Below, one piece after another: positions 9,623-19,512 of a DNA stretch of 64,000 bases. The stretch is from positions 62,001 through 126,000 of the forward strand of contig NZ_CP019630.1 in NCBI RefSeq assembly GCF_001999245.1. Direction: 5' to 3'. The first letter of the stretch is position 1. Each line of letters starts with the position of its first letter. The notes under the pieces are model-generated. The model was given only the letters and a program-made list of their open reading frames with translations, was not told the DNA's origin and did no database searches. Origin of the DNA: Roseibium algicola (GTDB lineage: Bacteria; Pseudomonadota; Alphaproteobacteria; Rhizobiales; Stappiaceae). A program made the translations under genes and the position numbers.

Positions 9623-10717
9623 TCAGTTCAAACGCCGTACGACCTGGCCGTCGCTGAGATAGGCGACGCCGGCGGAAACGATGTCATCGCCTTTTTCCAG
9701 GCCGGAGCGGACCGGAATGAAGTCGCCCATGACCGTGCCGATTTCGACCGGGTTCTTGGACACGGCGCCCGTGTCGGCATCGAATTTCCAGACGTAGGCG
9801 CTGCCATCACCGTCGACGGCAATTGCACTTGAGGGCACCAGGAACTGTTCTCCCAGTTCCAGACCTTCCGGCAGAAACTTCACGGTGACAGAAGCCGTCA
9901 TGCCGGGTGACAGCTGCTCTGCGCCGTCGCGAGGCATGGCAAGGGTGATACGATAGGTTTGCGCCACATCGTCGACCTGGCTGGAATGCTCGCGGTAGGT
10001 CAGCGGAAACAGCTTGTCGCCATAGGCCGGGAACCTTGCCTCGATCGAGGCCACTTCAGACTCGGATACCCGTCCGAACAGCGCCTCGGCAACGTTGATG
10101 TCCACCTGCACTTCCGACACATCGTGAAGCCGCACAACCGGTGTTCCGACACTGACCGTGGTGAAATTGTCGACCAGTCGTACAGAGACGATCCCGTCGA
10201 AAGGTGCTTTCAACGTGGTGTATTCGAGGTTCTGCTTGGCTTCCTTCAACGTCTCAAGCGCAAGGTCGTGCTTGTTCTTCTGTTCGTCGTAGGCGGACTG
10301 CGAGATCACGGAGCGTTCGCGCAGGGTTTCCAGCCGGTCGAGTTCCCTCTTTGCCTGCTCGGCATTGATCGTCGCCTCGCGGACGGCACGGTCGTAGTCA
10401 GTCGTGTCCAGCGTGGCGATCAGGTCGCCCTCTTTCACGCGCTGGCTTTCTAGAACCGGAAGCGCCACAAGCTTGCCCGGCACCTGAAAGGACAGGTCGA
10501 CGGTCTTTACCGCCGCAACCCGGCCCGCGAACCGCCGCTCCAGCAGACCTATCTGGTCTGTCACCGTAAAGATCTTCGCAGGTCTCGGCGCGGCGTGAAG
10601 CTTTGCTTCTGCTTCGGAAACCGGATCAACTGCGTCTTCCTGGCAGGCCGCGAGTATCCCCGCAGCAAACAGGAGGGCGACCCAACGGCGGATTGGGGCT
10701 TTGTGAAGTGCCAGCAT
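9623..10717 (-). CDS. efflux RND transporter periplasmic adaptor subunit (lipoprotein)
   Basis: A 364-residue membrane fusion protein that links the RND pump to an outer-membrane channel. The N-terminus has a lipoprotein signal peptide with lipobox LAAC near residue 25. It is followed by a barrel-sandwich (FQVPGKLVALPV), an alpha-helical hairpin at about 105-165, the second half of the sandwich (TTLKAPFDGIVSVRLVDN), and beta-barrel and membrane-proximal domains. Length and order match the HlyD/AcrA family. It starts 13 bp after the TetR gene stop and is probably co-transcribed with it and with the permease. Confidence 0.92.
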   Translation of the reverse strand: MLALHKAPIRRWVALLFAAGILAACQEDAVDPVSEAEAKLHAAPRPAKIFTVTDQIGLLERRFAGRVAAVKTVDLSFQVPGKLVALPVLESQRVKEGDLIATLDTTDYDRAVREATINAEQAKRELDRLETLRERSVISQSAYDEQKNKHDLALETLKEAKQNLEYTTLKAPFDGIVSVRLVDNFTTVSVGTPVVRLHDVSEVQVDINVAEALFGRVSESEVASIEARFPAYGDKLFPLTYREHSSQVDDVAQTYRITLAMPRDGAEQLSPGMTASVTVKFLPEGLELGEQFLVPSSAIAVDGDGSAYVWKFDADTGAVSKNPVEIGTVMGDFIPVRSGLEKGDDIVSAGVAYLSDGQVVRRLN

Positions 10718-10730
10718 TTGGTCTTCCGTT

Positions 10731-11294
10731 CTAGTCTTGGAGTTGGGTCAGACGCTTGCGCAGTTCCTGAAAAACCAGCGCGCGTTCTTCATCTGTGAAA
10801 ATCGTGACGCAATGCGCCTCGGAGAAATGCAGACCTTCCAGGCACGCCCAGATTGCCCAGGCTTTGCCGCGGTCGGAAAGTTCGGCTTCGATGGCCGCCT
10901 TCATACGGGATTTCACGCCCATGAAGGGTTCACTCAGGTCGGGACGGTCTGCTTTCGTGGCCAGCATGGCCTGCGCAAGATCCCGCTGCTCACTCAGCCA
11001 GCCTTCGGTGACTTCGATCATGGCGCTCAAGGTCGGGCATTCGGAAGAAAGGTTCCGCTCCCGCGCAGCGGACACTTCGGCTTCGAACTGGCCCGCAAGG
11101 AATTCCACCATGCCTGTAATCAGCGCGTCCTTGGTGGGAAAGTTGTAGAGCACCCCACCCTTCGAAAAGCCGCTTTCCTCGGCCACGGCATCCATGGTGA
11201 GGCTTTGCGCTCCCGAGCGTCTCACGACTTCGAGTGCAGCCTTCAGTATTTCCGATTTCGATTCATGCGAGTTGCGTGTCGAACGCGCGGCCAT
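10731..11294 (-). CDS. TetR/AcrR family regulator of the RND efflux operon
   Basis: A 187-residue TetR-family repressor. The N-terminal HTH is evident (residues about 10-55: SEILKAALEVVRRSGAQSLTMD followed by AEESGFSKGGVLYNFPTKDAL), with a ligand-binding C-terminal domain. It is the first gene of the efflux operon, 13 bp before the adaptor gene. Two operator-like palindromes lie immediately upstream of its start, which fits autoregulation of the whole operon. The inducing ligand is unknown. Confidence 0.9.
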   Translation of the reverse strand: MAARSTRNSHESKSEILKAALEVVRRSGAQSLTMDAVAEESGFSKGGVLYNFPTKDALITGMVEFLAGQFEAEVSAARERNLSSECPTLSAMIEVTEGWLSEQRDLAQAMLATKADRPDLSEPFMGVKSRMKAAIEAELSDRGKAWAIWACLEGLHFSEAHCVTIFTDEERALVFQELRKRLTQLQD

Positions 11295-11299
11295 TTCTA

Positions 11300-11348
11300 T
11301 ACCGTCCAGTCAGTACAGTTTCGCGCTATTTATACCGTCCAGCCGGTA
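11300..11348. promoter_or_regulatory. tandem TetR operator candidates
   Basis: Two 16-bp elements occur 33 bp apart: TACCGTCCAGTCAGTA (11300-11315) and TACCGTCCAGCCGGTA (11333-11348). The second has perfect TACCG/CGGTA inverted arms and the first has one mismatch. The spacing is close to three helical turns. They sit just upstream of the TetR start codon at 11294, so repression of the operon by its own product is likely. Confidence 0.65.
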
Positions 11349-11529
11349 CAGACAAGAGGGCACACTGGCATAAGTTCGCCAGCTTTTTCATCCTGCTCAC
11401 ACTCAAAGTGCGTCCAGGCAGCCGGACACTCCAAAAACTGGCACGGGCAAGAGCCTGTCCCAACCGACAGAACCTGATTTTTTTCGAGATCGATCCAGGT
11501 AAAAAACAAGAGCCAGCCGGAAGGCAGGA

Positions 11530-13257
11530 TCAGGCTGCAGCGTTCTTGCGCATTGCAGCTTCGTTTGCCGCCTGTTCTGCGGCGGCAGCTTCCGCTGCAA
11601 GCCGCGAACGCTCATTGGCTTCTTCATCGGTACGTTCTGCGAAGGCGATGAATTCATCGGCCGGCATGGGGGCTGCGAAGAAGTACCCTTGGGCAGCGGT
11701 AACGCCAAGTTCAAGCAACCGGTCGATCTGCTCCTCCATCTCGACACCTTCGGCAATGATGCCCATGCCCAGATTGTCAGCCAGTTCAACCATGGAATCG
11801 ACAATGGTCGTCGAGTTGTCGTCCGACCCGATGGTATCGATGAACATCTTGTCGATCTTGATGATATCGACGCCCAGTTTCTGCAGGTAAGCCATGCCGC
11901 CGTGGCCGGTGCCAACGTCGTCCAGCGCCACACGTACACCCAGGGCCTGCAGTTCCGCGATGATCTTGCGGGCGAGTTCCATATCTTCCAGCGGATGGCG
12001 TTCGGTCACTTCCACGACGATCTGCTGGAAGGAAATCCGGGACTTTTCGAAGATCGAACGGATGTCGGAAATGATTTCGCGATCCAGGAAGTGCCCCGCG
12101 AAAAGGTTGATCGACAGCTTCAGGTCCGGATTGTCGCCATAAAGATCGCCGATTTCCTCCGACGATACGCGCATCATGTGGCGGGTCATGTCGAAGATAT
12201 GGCCGTTGTTTTCGGCATAAGCCATGAACTGGCCCGGTGAAACAATCATGCCGTTTGGACGGCGCCAGCGCATCAGGATTTCGCAGCCGCGCAACCGGCC
12301 ACTCTCGATGTCCATGACAGGCTGATAATAGGGAATGAATTCGCCATTGCGGATCGCGGCGATGAATTCGTCGTCGGCCTCCCGCTCCGGACGCCAAGAC
12401 AACCAGACGCCGATGGCAACGAACAGAAGTGCAATGCCGGCACAGGCGGCGGCCGCAACAACCTTCAGATCCTGCACGACATTGCCGGCGGCCGAAATCG
12501 GTGCGGTGATCGTCGCGACCAGCGGATAAAGCTGCGAGGAGACCTCGACAGACAGGATTTGCGAAGGATCGGTCGCCTCGGAGTTATAACCGCCGATACT
12601 GTACCAGAGAAGATTGTTGCCGAGGCGCAGTTCGGCTCTGCGATAGGAGCGCAGATATTCCGGGCCGGGATCGATGGCAATGACGGCGGGCGTAACTTCC
12701 GCGAACAGACGGGTCTGGTCCTTGAGATCCCAGCTGATTACCGCTGCGCGAGCCCCGAGGTAGTTGCGGTCCAGCATGCCGATACCGACCAGCGGGCCGT
12801 CTTCGCGCATCGGAGGAAGAACGACCTTCCCGGCCAGATCTCGATCCGGAATGATGCACATGCGTTGACCGGCCGCGTCCGCCAGCCCGATGGCGTCAAT
12901 CATGCCGTGCTCTACGATCTGTTTTTCGTAGATACCCCGGTCTTCGGCGCTACAGGTTTGCACGTCGTCACGGTCCAGTCGCTGCAGCAGCGAGACGGTC
13001 GTGGAAATTGCCTCTTCGGCGCGATGGATAGCCACATTTCCCATGGCTTCCATTTCGACGACAGCGCGGCGTTCCGCATATTGGTTGAGGATGACATTGA
13101 TCGCAAAAAGCGGAGCAGTCGCCAGCGCAAGGGCGATCAGCACCGTTTTTACAAAACCAACATAGCGGAAAGACAAGTCGCAGGCCTGTTCGTGAATAAA
13201 CTCTTTCTGACCATGGCTGATCTGGGTAAACAAGGACTGAAGATTCAGCAGTTTCAT
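11530..13257 (-). CDS. CSS-motif EAL domain cyclic-di-GMP phosphodiesterase
   Basis: A 575-residue membrane protein predicted to hydrolyse c-di-GMP. TM1 is at about 34-56, then a periplasmic CSS-type sensor domain, a second TM at about 268-290, and a cytoplasmic EAL domain at about 310-550. The EAL signature reads EIL, and the catalytic residues appear intact (N in SINLFAGHF, E in EVTERHP, DD in ALDDVGTGHG, K in IIKIDKMF, E in AEGVEME). The sensor has C102 in a CSA rather than CSS motif and a second Cys at 134, so disulfide-based control like that of E. coli PdeC is possible. The tail is Ala/Glu-rich. It is divergent from the sugar kinase gene. Confidence 0.9.
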   Translation of the reverse strand: MKLLNLQSLFTQISHGQKEFIHEQACDLSFRYVGFVKTVLIALALATAPLFAINVILNQYAERRAVVEMEAMGNVAIHRAEEAISTTVSLLQRLDRDDVQTCSAEDRGIYEKQIVEHGMIDAIGLADAAGQRMCIIPDRDLAGKVVLPPMREDGPLVGIGMLDRNYLGARAAVISWDLKDQTRLFAEVTPAVIAIDPGPEYLRSYRRAELRLGNNLLWYSIGGYNSEATDPSQILSVEVSSQLYPLVATITAPISAAGNVVQDLKVVAAAACAGIALLFVAIGVWLSWRPEREADDEFIAAIRNGEFIPYYQPVMDIESGRLRGCEILMRWRRPNGMIVSPGQFMAYAENNGHIFDMTRHMMRVSSEEIGDLYGDNPDLKLSINLFAGHFLDREIISDIRSIFEKSRISFQQIVVEVTERHPLEDMELARKIIAELQALGVRVALDDVGTGHGGMAYLQKLGVDIIKIDKMFIDTIGSDDNSTTIVDSMVELADNLGMGIIAEGVEMEEQIDRLLELGVTAAQGYFFAAPMPADEFIAFAERTDEEANERSRLAAEAAAAEQAANEAAMRKNAAA

Positions 13258-13334
13258 TCAGATCAAAGCGACCTGCCTCATTGCCGTGTTAGCTGCAGGA
13301 CAGACGAGAAAAAGCCGGACTTCGGGAGGGGTAC

Positions 13335-14234
13335 ATGCAGGCATTGTTTATTGGACAAGCCTATATCGACGTTACGTTTTTGACCGACCAGCTGCCGACG
13401 GGCGACGAAAAGACAATTGCCCGGGATTACGCGATCAGTTTCGGCGGCAATGCCGTAACAGCAGCGTTCTGCTGCGCCAAACTGGGTGGCAAGCCGGAAC
13501 TGTTATGTTCGCAGGCGGATGACTGGCTGGCGCGGATGTTCCTGGACATGGCCGCGGCCTACGGCATTTCCATTCACGGGCGCAAGGTGCGCGAGAGTTC
13601 GCTCTCCTTCATCATGCCGAAGGGAGGCAAGCGTGCCATCGTGCGCTGCCGCGACAACGAATTCCTGCATCCTTTCCCTCCCCTCACGCTTACCGGCATG
13701 AAGGCATTGCATCTGGATGGCCACATGCCGGATGCAGCCCTCCACTATGCGACCACATGCAAGAACCTCGGTATTCTGACGTCTCTCGACGGAGGTGCGG
13801 TGCGCGAGAACACGGACGAGCTTTTGAACCAGATCGACATTGCGGTCGTTTCCGAACGGTTCTGCCAACAGCTTGGCATGTCGACCGGCGAGACCCTGGC
13901 GTATTTGCGTACCAAGAACTGCCCTGTCGGCGCTGTCACGCTCGGCGACGAAGGCATGGTCTGGTACGAAGCCGGCGGTCCGGACAAGGTTATGCCGGCC
14001 TTGAATGTACCCTTGTCGAAAGTGGTCGATTCCAATGGGGCCGGCGATGTGTTTCACGGCGCCTATGTTGCATCCTACCTGCAATGGCCGGAAAGAAGCT
14101 GGGATCAACACTTCCGCTTTGCACGTGGTGCCTCGACCCATGCGATCCAGCACCTGGGCAACGAAGCCAGCCTGCCGACACTGGAAGACATCGAACGCGC
14201 CAACAGCACCTTCCTGGAAAAGGCAGCTGCCTGA
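13335..14234 (+). CDS. PfkB family carbohydrate kinase
   Basis: A 299-residue ribokinase-fold kinase that phosphorylates a sugar or nucleoside using ATP. The N-terminal motif FGGNAVTAAFCCAKLGGKPEL is the PfkB sugar-binding signature. The C-terminal signature DSNGAGDVFHGAY contains the catalytic Asp and anion hole. A strong GGGAGGGG ribosome binding site precedes the ATG. It stands alone between a divergent EAL gene and a secreted-protein gene, so no substrate can be inferred from context. Confidence 0.88.
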   Translation: MQALFIGQAYIDVTFLTDQLPTGDEKTIARDYAISFGGNAVTAAFCCAKLGGKPELLCSQADDWLARMFLDMAAAYGISIHGRKVRESSLSFIMPKGGKRAIVRCRDNEFLHPFPPLTLTGMKALHLDGHMPDAALHYATTCKNLGILTSLDGGAVRENTDELLNQIDIAVVSERFCQQLGMSTGETLAYLRTKNCPVGAVTLGDEGMVWYEAGGPDKVMPALNVPLSKVVDSNGAGDVFHGAYVASYLQWPERSWDQHFRFARGASTHAIQHLGNEASLPTLEDIERANSTFLEKAAA

Positions 14235-14411
14235 CACAATCAGCCCCGGTAAAGCACTGGCTACAAGGCCTTCGCGTTTCAACCGGGGAAAGTGTGACGC
14301 AGGACATATTTTGTTCGAATAAGCCCGGCTATTGCTTCAACCGGCTTTCGCCTTGCCACACTGTGGAACTTACCCCAGAGTGGGATCACCTCTATTTCGT
14401 GGAGATTTTCA

Positions 14412-15587
14412 ATGATGTTTTCCCGTTCGCCCCGGATCGCAGCCGGTCTGACAGCCGCTGTCAGTCTGCTCGCTCTACAAGCCTCTCCGGCTCTTGCCTT
14501 CGATCCGTCCGGGAACGAGATTGCCGATGCGTTCCTGTCGCTGCTGGACGCTGAAAAAGGCACCGTCGAGAGCTACGGTTCGGTTGACGAAGCAGGTGGC
14601 GCCGTCACGCTCAGCGACATCGTCATCAGCAAGGAAGACGAGGAAGGCGCCAGCGTCACCATCGCTTCCACCGTCCTGACAGGCGGCGAAATCCAGGCTG
14701 ACGGCCGGCTCAAACTGGCAAGTCTCGACATGAGCAACCTTCAGCTCACGGCGGAGGACGGCGGCATGTCGCTGGCAGACCTCAAGGTTACGGAACTTCT
14801 CCTGCCCACACCGGAAGAAGCTGCGTCCGATACGCCGCCGGTAGGGCCCGGCTACAAGACGTTTGAAGCCAACAGCATCCAGATCCGCGATGAAGACAAC
14901 CAGATTGCCGACATCGTAAAAATCTCCTCTTCGATCGATGCCATGGACGGCGATCTTCCGACGGCCGGCAGTTTCGCCGTGACCGGCGCCACGATTGATG
15001 TGAAGGAACTGGAATCGAAGGAAACCAAGTCGCTCACGGATCTCGGTTATGAAACCCTGACTGTTGATGTTGCCGGGTCAGGCAAATGGGATCCGGAAGC
15101 AGCCACGCTTGTGGTGCCGGAACTCAAGATCGATGCCAAGGAAGCCGCCAGCCTGTCGCTTTCCTTCTCCATGGGCGGGGTTACCCGCGAAGTGGTCACC
15201 CAGCTCAACGAAAAGTCGGAGAAGCCGGAAGAAGCGATGGCGCTTCTGCAGAACGTGACCATCGAAAATGCCAAGATCCGGCTGGACGACGCCTCTTTGA
15301 CCGGACGCGTTCTGGATCAGGAATCGAAAAAGGCCGGTGTTGACACGCCGACCTATGTAGCTGGCCTCACCGGCACCCTGCCGATGATGCTTGGCATGCT
15401 GCAGAACAAGGAACTGGAAGGCAAGGTCGCTCAGGCTGTGACCCAGTTCCTGAACACCCCAGGTTCGCTGGAACTGACGGCGGCACCTGGTGCACCGGTT
15501 CCCCTGTCCCAGATCATGGGAACGGCGATGTTCGCGCCCCAGATGATCCCGCAGATCCTTTCGGTCGGCATCACCGCCAACCAGTAA
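14412..15587 (+). CDS. secreted protein of unknown function
   Basis: A 391-residue protein with a clear Sec signal peptide (residues about 1-29, ending ALQASPALA before FDPSG). The mature part is acidic and rich in Ala, Glu, Leu and Thr, with many short strand-like segments such as GAVTLSDIVISKED and LKLASLDMSNLQL. These suggest a repetitive beta structure built of approximate repeats. No cysteine or catalytic motif stands out. The gene begins 178 bp after the kinase gene and ends at a strong hairpin. I do not recognise the family; a periplasmic location is inferred from the signal peptide only. Confidence 0.75.
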   Translation: MMFSRSPRIAAGLTAAVSLLALQASPALAFDPSGNEIADAFLSLLDAEKGTVESYGSVDEAGGAVTLSDIVISKEDEEGASVTIASTVLTGGEIQADGRLKLASLDMSNLQLTAEDGGMSLADLKVTELLLPTPEEAASDTPPVGPGYKTFEANSIQIRDEDNQIADIVKISSSIDAMDGDLPTAGSFAVTGATIDVKELESKETKSLTDLGYETLTVDVAGSGKWDPEAATLVVPELKIDAKEAASLSLSFSMGGVTREVVTQLNEKSEKPEEAMALLQNVTIENAKIRLDDASLTGRVLDQESKKAGVDTPTYVAGLTGTLPMMLGMLQNKELEGKVAQAVTQFLNTPGSLELTAAPGAPVPLSQIMGTAMFAPQMIPQILSVGITANQ

Positions 15588-15605
15588 CTCTGCCTTCAAA
15601 CAGCA

Positions 15606-15634
15606 AAAAGCCCGGACCTTGTCCGGGCTTTTCT
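15606..15634. terminator. bidirectional rho-independent terminator
   Basis: A 12-bp perfect stem AAAAGCCCGGAC / GTCCGGGCTTTT (15606-15617 and 15621-15632) has T-rich tails on both strands. It serves the secreted-protein gene on the plus strand and the ABC exporter gene on the minus strand. Confidence 0.85.
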
Positions 15635-15659
15635 TGTTTGTGCGTTCAAGAATGTAGGT

Positions 15660-17447
15660 TTACTCGGCTGCCTCGTTCCGGCTCTGGAACTGCAGTTCGC
15701 ACAGGCGCCGATATATGCCGTCATGCTCGAACAATTCGTCATGCGTGCCGCTTTCAAGGACGCGCCCCCTGTCCAGAACGAGTATCTTGTGCGCGTGGCG
15801 AACCGTGCTGAGCCGGTGGGCGATCACAAGCGTTGTGCGGCCTTCCATCAGTGTTTCGAGCGCGGATTGGATCTTGGCCTCGGATTCAGCGTCGAGAGCG
15901 GAGGTCGCCTCGTCCAGCAACAGGATCGGCGCATCAAGCAGCATGGCGCGCGCGATGGCAACTCGCTGACGCTGACCGCCGGACAACCGGCCGCCACCGT
16001 CGCCTGCCAACGTGTTGTAGCCTTCAGGCAATTCGAGGATGAAGTCATGGGCGTTTGCCGCCTTTGCCGCCGCCTCGATCTCTTCCTGCGTCGCATCGGG
16101 CCTGCCGATTGCGATGTTGTCGCGGATGCTGATGTTGAAGAGGTAGGAGTCCTGACTGACGTAGGCAATGTTACGGCGCAGGGAACCCATCGTCACCGAT
16201 TTGATCGGCTGACCGTCAACGGAGATCGTACCTTGCTGCGGATCGTAGAAACGCTCGATCAAGGCAAAGACCGTTGATTTCCCGGCGCCGGATGCACCAA
16301 CCAGTGCCGTTGTCTTGCCGCCCTCAGCCGTCAAGGTCAGCCCGTTCAGGGCAGCACCTTCGCCATAGGAGAACTTGACGTCCTTCAGTTCGATCTGCCC
16401 GCTATCAACCTTGAGGTCCGGTGCATTTTCGACCTGCTCCAGGTCCGGCTGCTCGTCGATCAATTCGTACATCAGACGAACCCCGACCAGTGCCTTGCTG
16501 AGATTGACATTCAGGCGGGCCAGACGGCGCGCCGGATCATACGCAAGCAACAGGGCGGTGATGAATGCGAAAAACGCGCCGGGATCCTTGCCCAGTTCCA
16601 CCACCGAATATCCACCGTAGAAGATAACCAGTGCAATCGCGAACCCGCCGAGGGATTCCATCAGCGGGGATGTCCGCGCCGTTAGCGCCGCAATCTTGTT
16701 GGACTGGCGTTCGACTTCAGAGACGGATGTCGCCATCCGCTGCTGCATCGTCTGCTCCATTCGGAATGCCTTGACGATGCGAATACCCAGCACGGTTTCC
16801 TGCAGGGTCGAGCCGATCTTGGCGTTCGAAACCACCTGCCGCTTGGCGTAGGTCTTCACCCGCTTGACCAGAAAACTGACACCGACGACGATCGGCGGCA
16901 TGATCACCAGTGCGAGCAGGCTCATCAGGGGATCCTGGACAATCATCACGCCGACGAGACCGATCAGGGTCAGAATATCCCGGCCAAGGCTGAGCACGAT
17001 CATGTCGATGACCGAACGGGCACTGCCCGCACCCGTGTTCACGCGAATGCCCAGTTCCGGCAGGGACATCCGGTCGTAATAGGCCTGGTCCTGCATGGTC
17101 AGCCGCTTGAACAAGCGGTTCTGAAGGTCGGCAACAATCGCATTGCCTACCCTTGAGAGAACAACCATCTGACCGTAGGTCGAAGCGCCCTTGAGGGTGA
17201 AGATGCAGATGACCGCTCCGGCGATGACATAGATCATCGCCTTGTCGCGGTTGATGAACACCTCGTTGATGACATCCTTCATGATCCAGGCACTTGCGGC
17301 GGTCGTCGCCGCTACCATGCCCATGAAAACGAAGGCCACCATGTAGCGTGGTATGTAGGCCCGGAGATTTTCGCTCAACAGGCGCTTGATGACTTGGACC
17401 GTGCCATCCGGATCGTTCCAGATCTCCCATTTTGCAGGGTTGAGCAC
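15660..17447 (-). CDS. ABC transporter, fused permease/ATPase (MsbA-like exporter)
   Basis: A roughly 595-residue half-transporter: a six-helix exporter membrane domain (about 20-330) followed by an ATPase domain. Walker A is GASGAGKST, the signature is RLSGGQRQR, Walker B is ILLLDEATSALD, and the H-loop is IAHRLST. The family flips lipids or exports peptides and drugs; the substrate is not decidable here. The GTG at 17447 is preferred because GGAAAGG lies before it. A TTG at 17465 would add six residues with no ribosome binding site. It is downstream of aspS on the same strand. Confidence 0.88.
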   Translation of the reverse strand: MLNPAKWEIWNDPDGTVQVIKRLLSENLRAYIPRYMVAFVFMGMVAATTAASAWIMKDVINEVFINRDKAMIYVIAGAVICIFTLKGASTYGQMVVLSRVGNAIVADLQNRLFKRLTMQDQAYYDRMSLPELGIRVNTGAGSARSVIDMIVLSLGRDILTLIGLVGVMIVQDPLMSLLALVIMPPIVVGVSFLVKRVKTYAKRQVVSNAKIGSTLQETVLGIRIVKAFRMEQTMQQRMATSVSEVERQSNKIAALTARTSPLMESLGGFAIALVIFYGGYSVVELGKDPGAFFAFITALLLAYDPARRLARLNVNLSKALVGVRLMYELIDEQPDLEQVENAPDLKVDSGQIELKDVKFSYGEGAALNGLTLTAEGGKTTALVGASGAGKSTVFALIERFYDPQQGTISVDGQPIKSVTMGSLRRNIAYVSQDSYLFNISIRDNIAIGRPDATQEEIEAAAKAANAHDFILELPEGYNTLAGDGGGRLSGGQRQRVAIARAMLLDAPILLLDEATSALDAESEAKIQSALETLMEGRTTLVIAHRLSTVRHAHKILVLDRGRVLESGTHDELFEHDGIYRRLCELQFQSRNEAAE

Positions 17448-17489
17448 TGTAAGCCGCCTTTCCAAAAACTCGCTAAGCTTAGCATGACT

Positions 17490-17528
17490 GAGGCCGGCTA
17501 GGCCGGCCTCAAGCCTCTGTTGCAGAGG
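17490..17528. repeat. two adjacent hairpins between aspS and the ABC exporter gene
   Basis: GAGGCCGGC-TAG-GCCGGCCTC (17490-17510) and CCTCTG-TTG-CAGAGG (17514-17528) are perfect short inverted repeats in the 120-bp gap after aspS. Neither has a T-run on the minus strand, so they look more like mRNA-end or rho-dependent elements than intrinsic terminators. Confidence 0.4.
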
Positions 17529-17567
17529 GTTATCCCTATTTAACGGTTACCCGCAAGTAGGTTGTTA

Positions 17568-19349
17568 TCAGGCGTCCGGCAAGTTCAGACGCAAATGCAG
17601 ATCGCGAAGCTGAGCCGATGTCGCTTCGCTCGGTGCGCCCATCATCAGGTCTTCCGCCTTCTGGTTCATCGGGAAGAGCATGACTTCACGGATGTTGGCT
17701 TCATCAGCCATCAGCATGACCATGCGGTCGATGCCGGCCGCGCAGCCGCCGTGCGGAGGAGCGCCATACTGGAATGCATTGACCATGCCGCCGAAGCGCT
17801 TGTCGACTTCCTCAGCCGGATAGCCGGCAATTTCGAAAGCCTTGTACATGATCTCCGGCTTGTGGTTCCGGATCGCGCCGGAAACCAGCTCGTGACCGTT
17901 GCAGGCCAGATCGTACTGATAACCGCGAACCTCCAGAGGATCGCCTTCCAAAGCTTCCATTCCGCCCTGAGGCATGGAGAACGGGTTGTGTTCGAAATCG
18001 ATCTCGCCGGTTTCCTCGTCGCGCTCGTAGATCGGGAAATCCACGATCCAGGCAAATTCGAACCGGTCCTTGTCGGTATGGCCGAGCTCTTCGCCGATGA
18101 TGACACGGGCCTTGCCTGCGACCGGCTCGAACTGCTTCGGCTTGCCGCCGAGGAAGAAGGCCGCATCACCGACGTCGAGACCCAGCTGGGTGCGGATCGC
18201 TTCGGTGCGTTCCGGACCAATGTTCTTGGCCAGCGGACCGGCAGCTTCCATGGAACCGTCTTCAGCCTTGCGCCAGAAGATGTAGCCCATACCCGGCAGG
18301 CCCTGCTCCTGGGCGAACTTGTTCATGCGGTCGCAGAACTTGCGGCTTCCGCCCTTCGGTGCCGGGATAGCGCGGATCTCGGTGCCCGGCTGCTCCAGTA
18401 GCTTGGCAAAGATTGCAAAACCGGATCCTGCAAAATGCTCGGAGACGATTTCCATCTTGATCGGGTTTCTGAGGTCCGGCTTGTCGGTGCCGTACCAGAG
18501 CGCTGAATCCTTGTAGGAAATCTGCGGCCAGTTGCGGTTGACCGGACGGCCGTTGCCGAAACGCTCGAAGCAGCCTGCAATCACTGGCTCGATGGTATCG
18601 AACACGTCCTGCTGGGTGACGAAGGACATTTCCATGTCGAGCTGGTAGAAGTCGGTCGGTGAACGATCGGCACGCGGGTCTTCATCGCGGAAACACGGCG
18701 CGATCTGGAAGTACTTGTCGAAGCCGGAGACCATCAGCAGCTGCTTGAACTGCTGCGGTGCCTGCGGCAGGGCGTAGAACTTGCCGGGGTGCAGACGAGA
18801 GGGAACCAGGAAGTCACGCGCGCCCTCAGGGGAAGAGGCCGTGATGATCGGCGTCTGGAATTCGTTGAAGCCGATGTTCCACATGCGGTCACGCAGATCG
18901 CGCACCACATTGGAGCGCAGGATCATGTTCTGGTGCAGCTTCTCGCGGCGCAGATCCAGGAAACGGTACTTCAGACGAACTTCTTCCGGATAGTCCAGAT
19001 CACCGAAGACCGGCAGCGGCAGTTCCTTCGCCGCACCCAGGATTTCCATCTCGCGGATGAAGACTTCAATGTCACCGGTCGGAAGTTCGGCGTTGATGGT
19101 TTCGTCGGTGCGCTTCTTCACGTTGCCGTCGATGCGGATACACCATTCGGAGCGCACGGATTCGGCCAGTTTGAAGGCCGCAGAGTCGGGGTCGACCACG
19201 CATTGTGTGACACCGTAATGATCGCGCAGATCGATGAACAGCACCCCGCCATGATCGCGGACCCTGTGGACCCAGCCGGAAAGACGGATAGTCTGGCCTT
19301 CGTCGGACAGACGGAGGTCACCGCATGTGTGACTACGGTAGGGGTGCAT
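17568..19349 (-). CDS. aspS: aspartate--tRNA ligase
   Basis: A 593-residue bacterial-type class II aminoacyl-tRNA synthetase that charges tRNA-Asp. It has the anticodon-binding OB fold at the N-terminus ([21 protein letters not shown]), motif 2 ([19 protein letters not shown]), a GAD insertion and motif 3 ([14 protein letters not shown]). The start at 19349 is chosen because GAGGAATTAGA precedes it and the protein then begins [10 protein letters not shown] as expected for the family; an upstream TTG/ATG extension to 19430 is unlikely. Many alphaproteobacterial enzymes also charge tRNA-Asn; that cannot be decided here. Confidence 0.95.
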   Translation of the reverse strand: MHPYRSHTCGDLRLSDEGQTIRLSGWVHRVRDHGGVLFIDLRDHYGVTQCVVDPDSAAFKLAESVRSEWCIRIDGNVKKRTDETINAELPTGDIEVFIREMEILGAAKELPLPVFGDLDYPEEVRLKYRFLDLRREKLHQNMILRSNVVRDLRDRMWNIGFNEFQTPIITASSPEGARDFLVPSRLHPGKFYALPQAPQQFKQLLMVSGFDKYFQIAPCFRDEDPRADRSPTDFYQLDMEMSFVTQQDVFDTIEPVIAGCFERFGNGRPVNRNWPQISYKDSALWYGTDKPDLRNPIKMEIVSEHFAGSGFAIFAKLLEQPGTEIRAIPAPKGGSRKFCDRMNKFAQEQGLPGMGYIFWRKAEDGSMEAAGPLAKNIGPERTEAIRTQLGLDVGDAAFFLGGKPKQFEPVAGKARVIIGEELGHTDKDRFEFAWIVDFPIYERDEETGEIDFEHNPFSMPQGGMEALEGDPLEVRGYQYDLACNGHELVSGAIRNHKPEIMYKAFEIAGYPAEEVDKRFGGMVNAFQYGAPPHGGCAAGIDRMVMLMADEANIREVMLFPMNQKAEDLMMGAPSEATSAQLRDLHLRLNLPDA

Positions 19350-19512
19350 TCTAATTCCTCGACATTTTTCTTGGCATAGAAAATCGTTACGGCCCGCTGG
19401 AGGCAGGCCGAGTCCGGCTGCACAATCCATGTTGCGGGACGAAAGTCAAGGGAAAGGCTTGCGGTAGGCTTGCCTCTCCCCTTTTGAACGCGAAACGGTT
19501 CGGGAATTTCTC

